NCBI GenBank assembly: GCA_021209335.1
Contig: JAJOIN010000006.1
Location: 1 to 64,000 of the forward strand
DNA from: Aeromonadaceae bacterium
Lineage (GTDB): Bacteria > Pseudomonadota > Gammaproteobacteria > Enterobacterales > Aeromonadaceae
Length of the DNA stretch: 64,000 nt
Reading direction: 5' to 3'
The notes under the pieces were generated by a model, which saw only the letters and a program-made list of their open reading frames with translations, did not search any database and was not told where the DNA came from. This document shows, piece after piece, positions 20,175-29,757 of the stretch (position 1 is the stretch's first letter; each line of letters opens with the position of its first letter). A program made the position numbers and the translations under genes.

Positions 20175-23119
20175 TCCGTCTCCGTCAGCAGCTGGAAGAA
20201 CTGCTCCGCCGGCAGGGGACGGCTGCGCAGGTAGCCCTGGAACTGGTGACAGCCCAGGGCATGCAACACCGCCAGTTGTTGGGGCTCTTCCACCCCTTCG
20301 GCCGTGACCGTAAATCCCATCACCTGGCCTAGGGTGATGATCCCCGACACCATGACCCTGTCCTTGTGATCAAAGGCCAAGCGGGTGATGAAGCTGCGAT
20401 CCAGTTTCACCTCGTCCACCGGCAGATCCTTGAGGTAGGCCAGGGAGGAGTAACCCGTGCCGAAGTCATCGATGGACAAGCGGATGCCCATCTGCTTGAG
20501 CTGAGCCATGCGGGCCAGTGTCTCGGGCAGGTTCTCCAGCACCACGGATTCGGTGATCTCCAGCATCAGCCGCTGAGGTGGCAGGGCTGTGTGCGCCAGT
20601 ATACCGGCCAGCCGGGCCATGAAGTCCGGATGGTGGAACTGGCGGGCGCTGACGTTCACCGACAGGGAGTTCAGCGGCAGACCCTGGGCCTGCCAGCGAA
20701 CCCCTTGCTCGCAGGCACGGCGCAAGACCCAAAACCCCAGCTCATAGATGAGGCTGCTCTCCTCGGCCACCGGAATGAACTCCGCCGGTGAGATGAACTG
20801 GCCAGCGTGCTGCCAACGCAGCAGGGCCTCGGCGCCCACCGGCTGACCATCGGCCACCCGGTACTGGGGCTGATAGTAAAGCTCGAAGGCTTCACCCTGC
20901 AGCGCCTCGCGCAGCAGGCTGCTGAGCGCCAGCCGGCGGCGCAGCGCCTCAGCCATGGCCTGATCGTAGAAGGCCAGGCTGCCCCGCGCCCTTTGCTTGG
21001 CGCTGTGGTTGGCGGCCTCGGCCTGTTGCAACAGATCCAGGGGCGACGGCGTGTCCGTCGGCGCTATCAGGGTGGCGCCCAGGCTGCAGCTGATGTGCAG
21101 TTGCAATTGATTCAGGGCGAAGGGTGCCTGACAGGCGGCGAGCAACTGCCGGGCCAGCGTCGCCACCTCTTCTTGCGCGGTAGCCGGTGTGATGGCTTGG
21201 ATTGGCAGCAGCAGCGCCAGCTGATCCGCCGACAGCCTGGCCCAGCAGGCCTGCGCCGGGACCTGTTGCTGCATTCTGGTCACCAGGGCTTGCAGCAGGG
21301 CATCCCCCACCGCCGGGCCCAGGGAGTCATTGATGCTGCCGAATTGATCCACATCCAGGATCAGCAGGGCGCGCCAGCCGGTTGCGGCCTCTGACTGGTC
21401 GAGCGCCATCTGCTGCAACAGGCCGCGACGGTTTGGCAGGCCGGTCAGCTCATCCCGGTAGGCCAGCCATTGGATCTGGCGCTGGGCCGCCAGTGACGCT
21501 TCTATGTCTTCAAAGGCGCACAGATAGTGGCTCAGCCGTCCGGCACGATAGATGCCAGTGATCTGCAGGCGGATGGCAAAGCTGCTGCCATCGGCGCGGC
21601 GGGCCCGGCTCTGCCCCTCCCAGTGATCCGCAGACGCCAGTGTTTCCCTGACGGCGTCATAGAGTTGCTCCGTTTGTCCCTGGGCCTCCAGTTGCTGAAT
21701 ATGCCAGCCCAGCACCTCGGCCTCGGGAAAACCGGTGAGCCGAACAAATGCCTGGTTGACCCGTTCGATAAGCCCCAGCCGGTTCACCAGTAGCATGCCC
21801 TGGGCCTGTTCGAAGGCGGCGCCCAGCAGGTGCAGGCGCTGATGCAGGCGATGCAGTTGCAGGCTGTCTTGCAGACGGGCAGCCAGAAGCGCTATCAGGC
21901 GGGGGGCCTGGTGCCGAGCCGGGTTCAGTTGGCTAAAGCCCAGGCAGACATGCCCCAGGGGAGCGCCGGCCTCGTCGTGTAGCGGGAAGCCATAGTAGGC
22001 AAGCAGCGGGGGCTGCTCGGCCGGCTGGCAGTGGGCATACGGGGCCAGGGCATCACCTTCCAGCCACAGCGGTGTCTGGCCCAGCAGGAGGGCGCAGGGG
22101 CGATCGGCCAGGGGAAAGTGGATGGCCGCTTGCAGCTGGCCCTGGGCGTAGTGGGCCAGGCTGACAGCCTCCGGTGACTGGCTGGGATGTGGCGCCGGCA
22201 GATGCTCGCAGATCAGCACCCAACTGGCATGGCAGATCTCGGCCAAGGCACGGGCCACCGCCTCCAACCAGGCCTGGCCGTGCAGGCCGCTATCCAGGGC
22301 CAGGCTGGCCGGGATGGCGTCGTCGGCGGATGGCGCCGTCGTCGGCAGGGGCGGATTGGCGGCCAGCAGCTCGCAGGTGCGGCTCAGCAGGTTGAAGCTT
22401 AAGGCGTCAAAGCTGGGTTGCAACAGCCGGTATTCCAGGGTGATGAGCGCCAGGGGCGCCTCGTTCAGCTGCACCAGGCCGTCCAGTCGCGCCAGTATGC
22501 CATCCTGGCGCAGGTAGCGCTGGGCACTGAGATTGGGTTGGTGCGGCAGATCCGAGTAGCCCAACAGGCGGCGCCGGCGCAGGGCCTTGAGATAGCGGGA
22601 TTCCAGCGGCTGGGGCGGCGGCATGGCGTCGTCCCCCAGGCAGATGAGCGGCGTCATGGTCTCTGCTTCCAGTCGCCACAGCAGCAACCGATCACAACGG
22701 CTGAGCTGGTGCAGCGCTTGCAGCAGTTGCGCCGAGCGTGCCTGGCCTTGCGCCAGGTGCTGGCCCAGCTTATCCAGCTCCAACAGGGCCAGGTTAGCCA
22801 CAGTAGGTGGGTTTGGCGCCTGGGGTTCGGCCCAGATAAACCAGTGGGGCGGCTCGCCGGGTGCCAGCTGTAGCTGCCAGCTGCCACTGGGCAAGTCCAA
22901 GCATAGCCGGGTCGCCTCGCCGCCGTGGCGCAGCGTTTGCAAATGATCGGCCCAGGGTTGACCCAGTTGCGCTGGCCAAGGCTGCTGCGGCGAGGGCAGC
23001 AGGGCCGTCGGCACTGGGTGACCGGGCATGAGGGAGGCCAGGCTGGCTTGCTGGTGATCCCACAGCAGCAGGCGGCTGGGCGAGCGGGGGCTGGCCGAGG
23101 CCGGGACGGGTAACAACAT
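20171..23119 (-). CDS. PAS-GGDEF-EAL protein; GGDEF appears degenerate, EAL intact
   Basis: PAS-like segment; 'DELTGLPNRRGLL'; GGDEF position reads 'LSADQLALLL'; EAL motifs 'EALLRWQH', 'LEITESVVLEN', 'DDFGTGYSSLAYLKDLPVDEVKLDRSFI'. Confidence 0.92.
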   Translation of the reverse strand: MLLPVPASASPRSPSRLLLWDHQQASLASLMPGHPVPTALLPSPQQPWPAQLGQPWADHLQTLRHGGEATRLCLDLPSGSWQLQLAPGEPPHWFIWAEPQAPNPPTVANLALLELDKLGQHLAQGQARSAQLLQALHQLSRCDRLLLWRLEAETMTPLICLGDDAMPPPQPLESRYLKALRRRRLLGYSDLPHQPNLSAQRYLRQDGILARLDGLVQLNEAPLALITLEYRLLQPSFDALSFNLLSRTCELLAANPPLPTTAPSADDAIPASLALDSGLHGQAWLEAVARALAEICHASWVLICEHLPAPHPSQSPEAVSLAHYAQGQLQAAIHFPLADRPCALLLGQTPLWLEGDALAPYAHCQPAEQPPLLAYYGFPLHDEAGAPLGHVCLGFSQLNPARHQAPRLIALLAARLQDSLQLHRLHQRLHLLGAAFEQAQGMLLVNRLGLIERVNQAFVRLTGFPEAEVLGWHIQQLEAQGQTEQLYDAVRETLASADHWEGQSRARRADGSSFAIRLQITGIYRAGRLSHYLCAFEDIEASLAAQRQIQWLAYRDELTGLPNRRGLLQQMALDQSEAATGWRALLILDVDQFGSINDSLGPAVGDALLQALVTRMQQQVPAQACWARLSADQLALLLPIQAITPATAQEEVATLARQLLAACQAPFALNQLQLHISCSLGATLIAPTDTPSPLDLLQQAEAANHSAKQRARGSLAFYDQAMAEALRRRLALSSLLREALQGEAFELYYQPQYRVADGQPVGAEALLRWQHAGQFISPAEFIPVAEESSLIYELGFWVLRRACEQGVRWQAQGLPLNSLSVNVSARQFHHPDFMARLAGILAHTALPPQRLMLEITESVVLENLPETLARMAQLKQMGIRLSIDDFGTGYSSLAYLKDLPVDEVKLDRSFITRLAFDHKDRVMVSGIITLGQVMGFTVTAEGVEEPQQLAVLHALGCHQFQGYLRSRPLPAEQFFQLLTETD

Positions 23120-23355
23120 GGGGCAAGAGTCCCTGGTTGAGATCAGGTCTCAAGCATATCCAAAGCGTGGCCCAGGTGACAGTCTCGGCTGGGTGAGGCC
23201 GCTTACACTTTGCTGACAAGTTGGCCGGCTAGACTGACATAACTCGGTGAGGCTTGGCAGTTAAGCATTGCACTCTAAATTAGAGGTTGCTAAATTAATG
23301 TCCATGCAGGGTCTCGAGTAGGCCCGAAATTTTTGTATAGGATGAGGATGAGAGC

Positions 23356-25065
23356 ATGACCAAGATTCTGATTGTCGGCGGGGTTGCCGGCGGGGCCTCT
23401 GCGGCGGCCCGGGCGCGTCGTCTGGATGAGCAGGCCGAGATCATCATTTTCGAGCGCGGCGAGTACATCTCCTTCGCCAACTGTGGTCTGCCTTATCATA
23501 TTGGCGGCGATATCCCCCAGCGGGAGGCCCTGCTGCTGCAGACCCCGCAAAGCTTCAAGCGCCGCTTCAACGTCGAGGTGCGCACCTTCAACGAGGTGGT
23601 CAGCATCGACCGGGCCGCCAAGCGGGTGACGGTGCGCAACCTGCTCAGCGGTGAGCAGTACCAAGAAAGCTATGACAAGCTGCTGCTGAGCCCGGGGGCT
23701 GCCCCCATTCGTCCGCCCATCCCGGGTCTGGACAATCCCCACACCTTCAGCCTGCGCAACATTCCGGACATGGATCGCATCCTGGCCGCCTTGGACCGGG
23801 ATCAGCCCAGCCATGCCACCGTGGTGGGCGGGGGCTTCATCGGCCTGGAGATGGTGGAGGCGCTGCATCAGCGCAACATCAAGGTGAGCCTGCTGGAGCT
23901 CTCCGAGCAGGTGATGGCGCCGGTGGACCGGGAGATGGCCAACATGCTGCACCAATCCCTGGTGCAGCATGGCGTGGATCTCAAGCTCAACACCGCCCTC
24001 ACCGGCGTCTCCTTGCTGGATGCGGCCCCGGCCGAGCCGGAGGCCACCGGCGAGTTCAACCGGGTGTCCGCCCATGGTGGTGGCCTGCGCCTGGCCCTGA
24101 GCACCGGCCAGAGCCTGGATACCGGCATGCTGATCCTGGCCATCGGCGTCAAGCCCGAGACCCTGTTGACCAGTCAGGCCGGCCTGGAGCTGGGCACTCG
24201 CGGCGGCATCAAGGTGGATGAGGGGATGCGCACCTCAGATCCGGACATCTTTGCCGTGGGGGATGCGGTGGAGGAGCGGGAGTTTGTCACCGGCGAGCCG
24301 GCGCTGATCCCGCTGGCCGGGCCGGCCAACCGCCAGGGCCGCATCGCCGCCGACAACATGCTGGGGCGCAACGAGCGTTACGGCCGTACCCAGGGCACCG
24401 CCATCTGCAAGCTGTTTGACTTGGCGGTGGCCAGCACGGGCCTCAACGAGAAGAGCCTGCAACGCCTGGGGCTGCCGTACGAGAAGATCTATGTGCACCC
24501 GGGCAGCCACGCCGGTTACTACCCCGGTGCCTTCCCGGTGAGCCTCAAGCTGCTATTCAGCCCGACCGACGGCAAGATCCTGGGGGCCCAGGCGGTGGGC
24601 AAGGACGGCGTCGACAAGCGCATCGACGTGCTGGCGGTGGCGCAACGGGCCGGGCTGACCGTCTACGATCTGCAGGAGCTGGAGCTGACCTATGCGCCGC
24701 CCTTTGGCTCGGCCAAGGACGTGGTGAACATGGCGGGTTTTGTGGCATCCAACGTGCTTAAGGGCGATCTGGCGATTTGCCATACCGAGGCGATCCTCAA
24801 CCGTCGTGCCGACCAGTTGGTGCTGGATGTGCGTAACCCCGGTGAGCTGGCGAGCAACGGTACCATTGAAGGGGCCATCAACATACCGCTGGACGAGTTG
24901 CGCGGCCAACTGGCCAGCCTGCCCAGGGACAAGGAGATACTGGTGAGCTGTCAGGTGGGGTTGCGCGGCCACGTGGCCTATCGGCTGCTGGCCAATGAGG
25001 GCTTCAAGGTGAAGAACCTCACCGGCGGCTTCAAGACCTACCAGATGGTCACCGCCCGCTACTGA
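23356..25065 (+). CDS. CoA-disulfide reductase-like FAD/NAD(P) oxidoreductase with C-terminal rhodanese domain
   Basis: 'ILIVGGVAGGASAAARARR', active-site 'SFANCGLPYHIGG', C-terminal rhodanese with 'SCQVGLRGHVAYR'. Confidence 0.92.
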   Translation: MTKILIVGGVAGGASAAARARRLDEQAEIIIFERGEYISFANCGLPYHIGGDIPQREALLLQTPQSFKRRFNVEVRTFNEVVSIDRAAKRVTVRNLLSGEQYQESYDKLLLSPGAAPIRPPIPGLDNPHTFSLRNIPDMDRILAALDRDQPSHATVVGGGFIGLEMVEALHQRNIKVSLLELSEQVMAPVDREMANMLHQSLVQHGVDLKLNTALTGVSLLDAAPAEPEATGEFNRVSAHGGGLRLALSTGQSLDTGMLILAIGVKPETLLTSQAGLELGTRGGIKVDEGMRTSDPDIFAVGDAVEEREFVTGEPALIPLAGPANRQGRIAADNMLGRNERYGRTQGTAICKLFDLAVASTGLNEKSLQRLGLPYEKIYVHPGSHAGYYPGAFPVSLKLLFSPTDGKILGAQAVGKDGVDKRIDVLAVAQRAGLTVYDLQELELTYAPPFGSAKDVVNMAGFVASNVLKGDLAICHTEAILNRRADQLVLDVRNPGELASNGTIEGAINIPLDELRGQLASLPRDKEILVSCQVGLRGHVAYRLLANEGFKVKNLTGGFKTYQMVTARY

Positions 25066-25173
25066 TCTCTTCGGGTCCCCAGGCGCCCTGTGGCGCCTTG
25101 GTTTTATTTACCTCTCTTTGCACAGGGCCCACTTGTGCTTTACGCTGTCGGCGAGACAATCGCGAGGATGGTT

Positions 25174-25980
25174 ATGAAGCACAAGGTATTTCGATTTGGA
25201 TTGGGACTCCTGCTGTTGAGCCTGGCGGCCTGTTCCACCTCTCCTACCGGGCGCCGGCAACTGCTGCTTTACTCGGATAACGATGTGGCCCAGCTGGGCC
25301 TCACCTCCTTTGAGCAGCTCAAGAAACAGACCAAGGTGTCGAAAAATGCCAAGCAGACACAGTTGGTCCAATGCGTGGCCAAGGCGGTGACCCAGCAGAT
25401 CCCCGCCCAGTACAGCAACCGCCCCGCCCAATGGGAGGTGGTGTTGTTTGATGATGCCCAGATCAATGCCTTCGCCCTGCCTGGCGGGCGCATCGGTGTC
25501 TACAGCGGCCTGCTGGGCACCGCCAAGGGGCAGGATCAGCTGGCGGCCGTGATCGGTCATGAGGTGTCCCACGTACTGGCCAAGCACTCCAACGAGCGGC
25601 TCTCCCAGAGTCAGGTGGCCAACCTGGGCATGGTGGCGGCAGACATGGCCCTGGGCTCATCAAGTTATCGCCAGCCGGCCATGGCGGCGCTGGGGGTTGG
25701 GGTACAGGTGGGTGTGCTGCTGCCCTATGGTAGGGAGCAGGAGACGGAGGCGGATCTGCTGGGGCTGAGCCTGATGGCCAATGCCGGTTTCGATCCGCGG
25801 CAGGCGGTGACCCTGTGGCAGAACATGGCCCAGACCCATAAGGGCAAGAAGCCGCCTGAACTGCTCTCCACCCACCCCTCCGATACGACCCGCATTGCTG
25901 CCATCGAGCAGCTGTTGCCCAGGGTGATGCCCTTGTATCAGGCCGCTCGCCAGGCCGGACGTCAGCCCAAATGCCAGTAA
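25174..25980 (+). CDS. M48-family metallopeptidase lipoprotein
   Basis: 'LSLAACSTSPTGR' lipobox and 'VIGHEVSHVLAKHSNERLSQ' HExxH. Confidence 0.9.
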   Translation: MKHKVFRFGLGLLLLSLAACSTSPTGRRQLLLYSDNDVAQLGLTSFEQLKKQTKVSKNAKQTQLVQCVAKAVTQQIPAQYSNRPAQWEVVLFDDAQINAFALPGGRIGVYSGLLGTAKGQDQLAAVIGHEVSHVLAKHSNERLSQSQVANLGMVAADMALGSSSYRQPAMAALGVGVQVGVLLPYGREQETEADLLGLSLMANAGFDPRQAVTLWQNMAQTHKGKKPPELLSTHPSDTTRIAAIEQLLPRVMPLYQAARQAGRQPKCQ

Positions 25981-26507
25981 GCCTGGCGCTGCGTCCCGCC
26001 ACCCTGGCGGATGTGGATGACATAGTGCAGATCCAGCAGGAGAGCTGGCAGCAGGCCTACCAGGGGCTGCTGCCGGAGGTGGCCCTGATATTGAGGCCGG
26101 CGCAGGAGCGGGCCTTCATCTGGCAGCAACGATTGAAGGCCCATCCCTGCATGACGCTGCTGGCCCAGGTGCAGGATGCGGTGGCCGGTTTTCTTTACTG
26201 GTTTCCGGAGAATCAGCGCGTCGCCCAGCTCAAGTCCTTCTACCTGCACCCCTTCTACTGGCAACAGGGCCTGGGTTCGGCCTTGCTGTCGGAGGCCTTA
26301 CAGGACATGCAGGATGTGGGATTGCGGCGCTGCGAGCTGTGGGTACTGGCCAACAACCGGCCGGCGGAGCGTTTCTACCTCAAGCAAGGCTTCCAGTACG
26401 ATGGTCAGCGGCAACGCCGGCAGATGGAAGGGGTCGAGGTGGTGCAGCGTCACATGTATCGACTGCTGACCACCAAGGGTAACGGTTCCGTTTCGCCTCT
26501 GCTATGA
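25971..26507 (+). CDS. GNAT-family N-acetyltransferase
   Basis: 'LKSFYLHPFYWQQGLGSALLSEAL...LWVLANNRPAERFYLKQGFQ'. Confidence 0.9.
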   Translation: MPVSLALRPATLADVDDIVQIQQESWQQAYQGLLPEVALILRPAQERAFIWQQRLKAHPCMTLLAQVQDAVAGFLYWFPENQRVAQLKSFYLHPFYWQQGLGSALLSEALQDMQDVGLRRCELWVLANNRPAERFYLKQGFQYDGQRQRRQMEGVEVVQRHMYRLLTTKGNGSVSPLL

Positions 26508-26532
26508 TGTGGCCCTTTCATCAGGAGGCCCC

Positions 26533-27147
26533 ATGTCCCTATTTACATCCATTGAACAGCAGGCCAGTTATGGCATCGGTCGTCAGATCGGTGATCAGCT
26601 GGCACAACAATCCTTCGACGGCCTGGATCTGGCGGCCCTGGCCCAGGGGATCGAGGACTCCATCGAGCAGCGCCCCTATGCCGTGAGCCGCGAAGCGTTG
26701 GGCGAGGCCTTCCGTCAGTTGACCGACAAGCTCGAGGCCGCCGAGGCCGAGCGCTCCAAGGATCTGGTGACCGCCGGTGAAGCCTTCCTGAAGGCCAACG
26801 CCGAGCGTCCCGAGGTACAGGTGACCGATTCCGGTTTGCAGTATGAAGTGCTGGTGGCCGGCGACGGCAGCAAGCCGGCGCGGGACGACAAGGTGCGGGT
26901 GCACTACCATGGCACCTTCACCGACGGCCGGGTGTTTGACAGCTCTATGGAGCGCGGCCAACCCGCCGAGTTCCCAGTGGGCGGCGTAATCGCCGGCTGG
27001 GTAGAAGCCCTGCAGATGATGCCCCAAGGCTCCCGCTGGAAGCTCTACATCCCCCACGAGCTGGCCTACGGCGCCCGCGGTGCCGGCTCCATCCCGCCCT
27101 ATTCTGCCCTGGTGTTCGAGGTGGAACTGCTGGATATCCTGGGCTAA
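26533..27147 (+). CDS. fklB: FKBP-type peptidyl-prolyl isomerase (FklB/FkpA-like)
   Basis: 'DKVRVHYHGTFTDGRVFDSSMERGQPAEFPVGGVIAGW...YIPHELAYGARGAGSIPPYSALVFEVELL'. Confidence 0.92.
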   Translation: MSLFTSIEQQASYGIGRQIGDQLAQQSFDGLDLAALAQGIEDSIEQRPYAVSREALGEAFRQLTDKLEAAEAERSKDLVTAGEAFLKANAERPEVQVTDSGLQYEVLVAGDGSKPARDDKVRVHYHGTFTDGRVFDSSMERGQPAEFPVGGVIAGWVEALQMMPQGSRWKLYIPHELAYGARGAGSIPPYSALVFEVELLDILG

Positions 27148-27160
27148 GCCCCAGCCAAGA

Positions 27161-27187
27161 AGCCGACCATCTGGTCGGCTTTTTTTT
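27161..27187 (+). terminator. Rho-independent terminator after fklB
   Basis: AGCCGACCATCTGGTCGGCT followed by a T tract. Confidence 0.85.
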
Positions 27188-27224
27188 GCCTTTTTATCGC
27201 CACCCAGGCTGGCTACACTACTAG

Positions 27225-28063
<839 letters not shown>

Positions 28064-28064
<1 letters not shown>

Positions 28065-28090
28065 AAAAACCGCCGAAAGGCGGTTTTTTT
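28064..28090 (+). terminator. Rho-independent terminator after dapB
   Basis: AAAAAACCGCCGAAAGGCGGTTTTTTT. Confidence 0.85.
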
Positions 28091-28420
28091 GGCTTTCGGG
28101 GTGGGGGCGGCGGCATGAATGGCGAGAAAAACGTTGTCCATCTAGTCAGGATTTTTCAGTGCCCTCCATTAGATGGGCTAACCTTGGTGTTTTGTGGTTT
28201 ATTTTTTAATTTTACGCCAATGCCTGTGATTTAGGTCATTTTATTAGGCATTTTTCTGTATTTTGTTTGGTTTTTTGTTTGGCTTTTTTGAGTAAAAAAT
28301 CATTGATAATCATATGTTTGGTTGCCTTGTGTTGAGTCATGTTTGGTCTTAAATCATTTATTTTCTCTGTTTGATGTTTTTGTTGTTTATCTTTGAGTGT
28401 TTTCGTGGCGATCCCTGGCT

Positions 28421-28459
28421 TTTGATATTATATGCAAAAATTTGGAATATTATTTCAGT
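28421..28459. promoter_or_regulatory. Paired ArgR (ARG) boxes upstream of carAB
   Basis: TTTGATATTATATGCAAA-AAT-TTGGAATATTATTTCAGT: two 18-bp boxes with 11/14 and 12/14 core matches to TGAATWWWWATTCA, separated by 3 bp as is canonical for ArgR. Confidence 0.7.
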
Positions 28460-28476
28460 GGTTTGGATCCTGTGGC

Positions 28477-28504
28477 TTGCCAGGGAGGGAATTTGGTGTA
28501 AAAT
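28477..28504 (+). promoter_or_regulatory. Putative sigma-70 promoter of carAB
   Basis: TTGCCA-N16-TAAAAT. Confidence 0.5.
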
Positions 28505-28608
28505 ACCGAGAATTTGCCCACCGGGTGGCACAGTGACCAGAAAAGGTTGGCTGTCTCCGGTTGGCGTTGGCCGCAAAACCAGAATCAGATAGTGACTTGG
28601 AGGTCGTC

Positions 28609-29739
28609 TTGACTCATTCAGCCTTACTCGTGTTGGAAGATGGCACGGTATTCAAGGGCGTTTCGATTGGCGCAGAGGGCTGTTCCGTCGGTGAGGTGGT
28701 GTTTAATACCTCGATGACGGGATACCAGGAGATCCTCACAGATCCTTCTTATTCCCGCCAGATCGTCACCCTTACCTACCCCCACATCGGCAACACAGGC
28801 ACCAACAGCGAAGACGAAGAATCCACCGGCATCCACGCCCAGGGCCTCATCATTCGCGACCTTCCCCTCATCGCCTCCAACTTTCGCAGTCAAGAAACCC
28901 TCTCCGAATACCTTAAGCGTCACAAGGTGGTGGGCATCGCCGATATCGATACCCGCAAGCTGACCCGCCGTCTGCGGGAGACGGGCGCCCAGGCCGGCTG
29001 CATCATGACAGGTCGCGATCTGGATGAGGCCAAGGCGTTGGAGCTGGCCAAGGGCTTCCCCGGTTTGAAGGGCATGGACTTGGCCAAGGAAGTCACAGTC
29101 CAGGAGGCCTATCCCTGGACCGAAGGTAGCTGGCAACTGGGGCAGGGGCACGTGAGTCCGACCGAGCTGCCGTTTCACGTGGTGGCCTACGACTTTGGCG
29201 CCAAGCGCAACATTCTGCGCATGCTGGTGGATCGGGGCTGCCGCCTGACCGTGGTGCCGGCCAAGACTCCGGCGGCCGAGGTGCTGGCCATGAACCCGGA
29301 CGGCATCTTCCTGTCCAACGGTCCCGGCGATCCTGAGCCTTGCGACTACGCCATTGCCGCCATCAAGGCATTCCTCGACACCGAGATCCCGGTATTCGGC
29401 ATCTGCCTGGGCCACCAGCTGCTGGGCCTGGCCTCCGGTGCCAAGACCGTCAAGATGAAGTTCGGTCACCACGGTGCCAACCACCCGGTGAAGGATCTGG
29501 ATCGGGACGTGGTGATGATCACCAGCCAAAACCACGGTTTCGCGGTGGATGAGGCGACTTTGCCGAGCAACCTGCGGGCCACCCACGTGTCGCTGTTCGA
29601 CGGCTCCTTGCAGGGGATCCACAGAACCGACAAACCGGCATTCAGCTTCCAGGGGCACCCGGAGGCGAGCCCGGGGCCGCACGATGCCGCGCCGCTGTTT
29701 GACCATTTTATCGAGCTTATCAAGACGTACCGCGCATAA
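28609..29739 (+). CDS. carA: Carbamoyl-phosphate synthase small subunit (probable TTG start)
   Basis: '[59 protein letters not shown]' and '[12 protein letters not shown]'. Confidence 0.96.
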   Translation: MTHSALLVLEDGTVFKGVSIGAEGCSVGEVVFNTSMTGYQEILTDPSYSRQIVTLTYPHIGNTGTNSEDEESTGIHAQGLIIRDLPLIASNFRSQETLSEYLKRHKVVGIADIDTRKLTRRLRETGAQAGCIMTGRDLDEAKALELAKGFPGLKGMDLAKEVTVQEAYPWTEGSWQLGQGHVSPTELPFHVVAYDFGAKRNILRMLVDRGCRLTVVPAKTPAAEVLAMNPDGIFLSNGPGDPEPCDYAIAAIKAFLDTEIPVFGICLGHQLLGLASGAKTVKMKFGHHGANHPVKDLDRDVVMITSQNHGFAVDEATLPSNLRATHVSLFDGSLQGIHRTDKPAFSFQGHPEASPGPHDAAPLFDHFIELIKTYRA

Positions 29740-29757
29740 AGAGTAGGGTAGAGAGTC

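Noticed and set aside
26504-26686. 60-aa ORF overlapping the fklB start
   Set aside because: Alternative frame of the FKBP gene.
28300-28316. Fur-box-like CATTGATAATCATATG upstream of carAB
   Set aside because: Only a half-site-level match within a generally AT-rich region; no iron-related gene adjacent.
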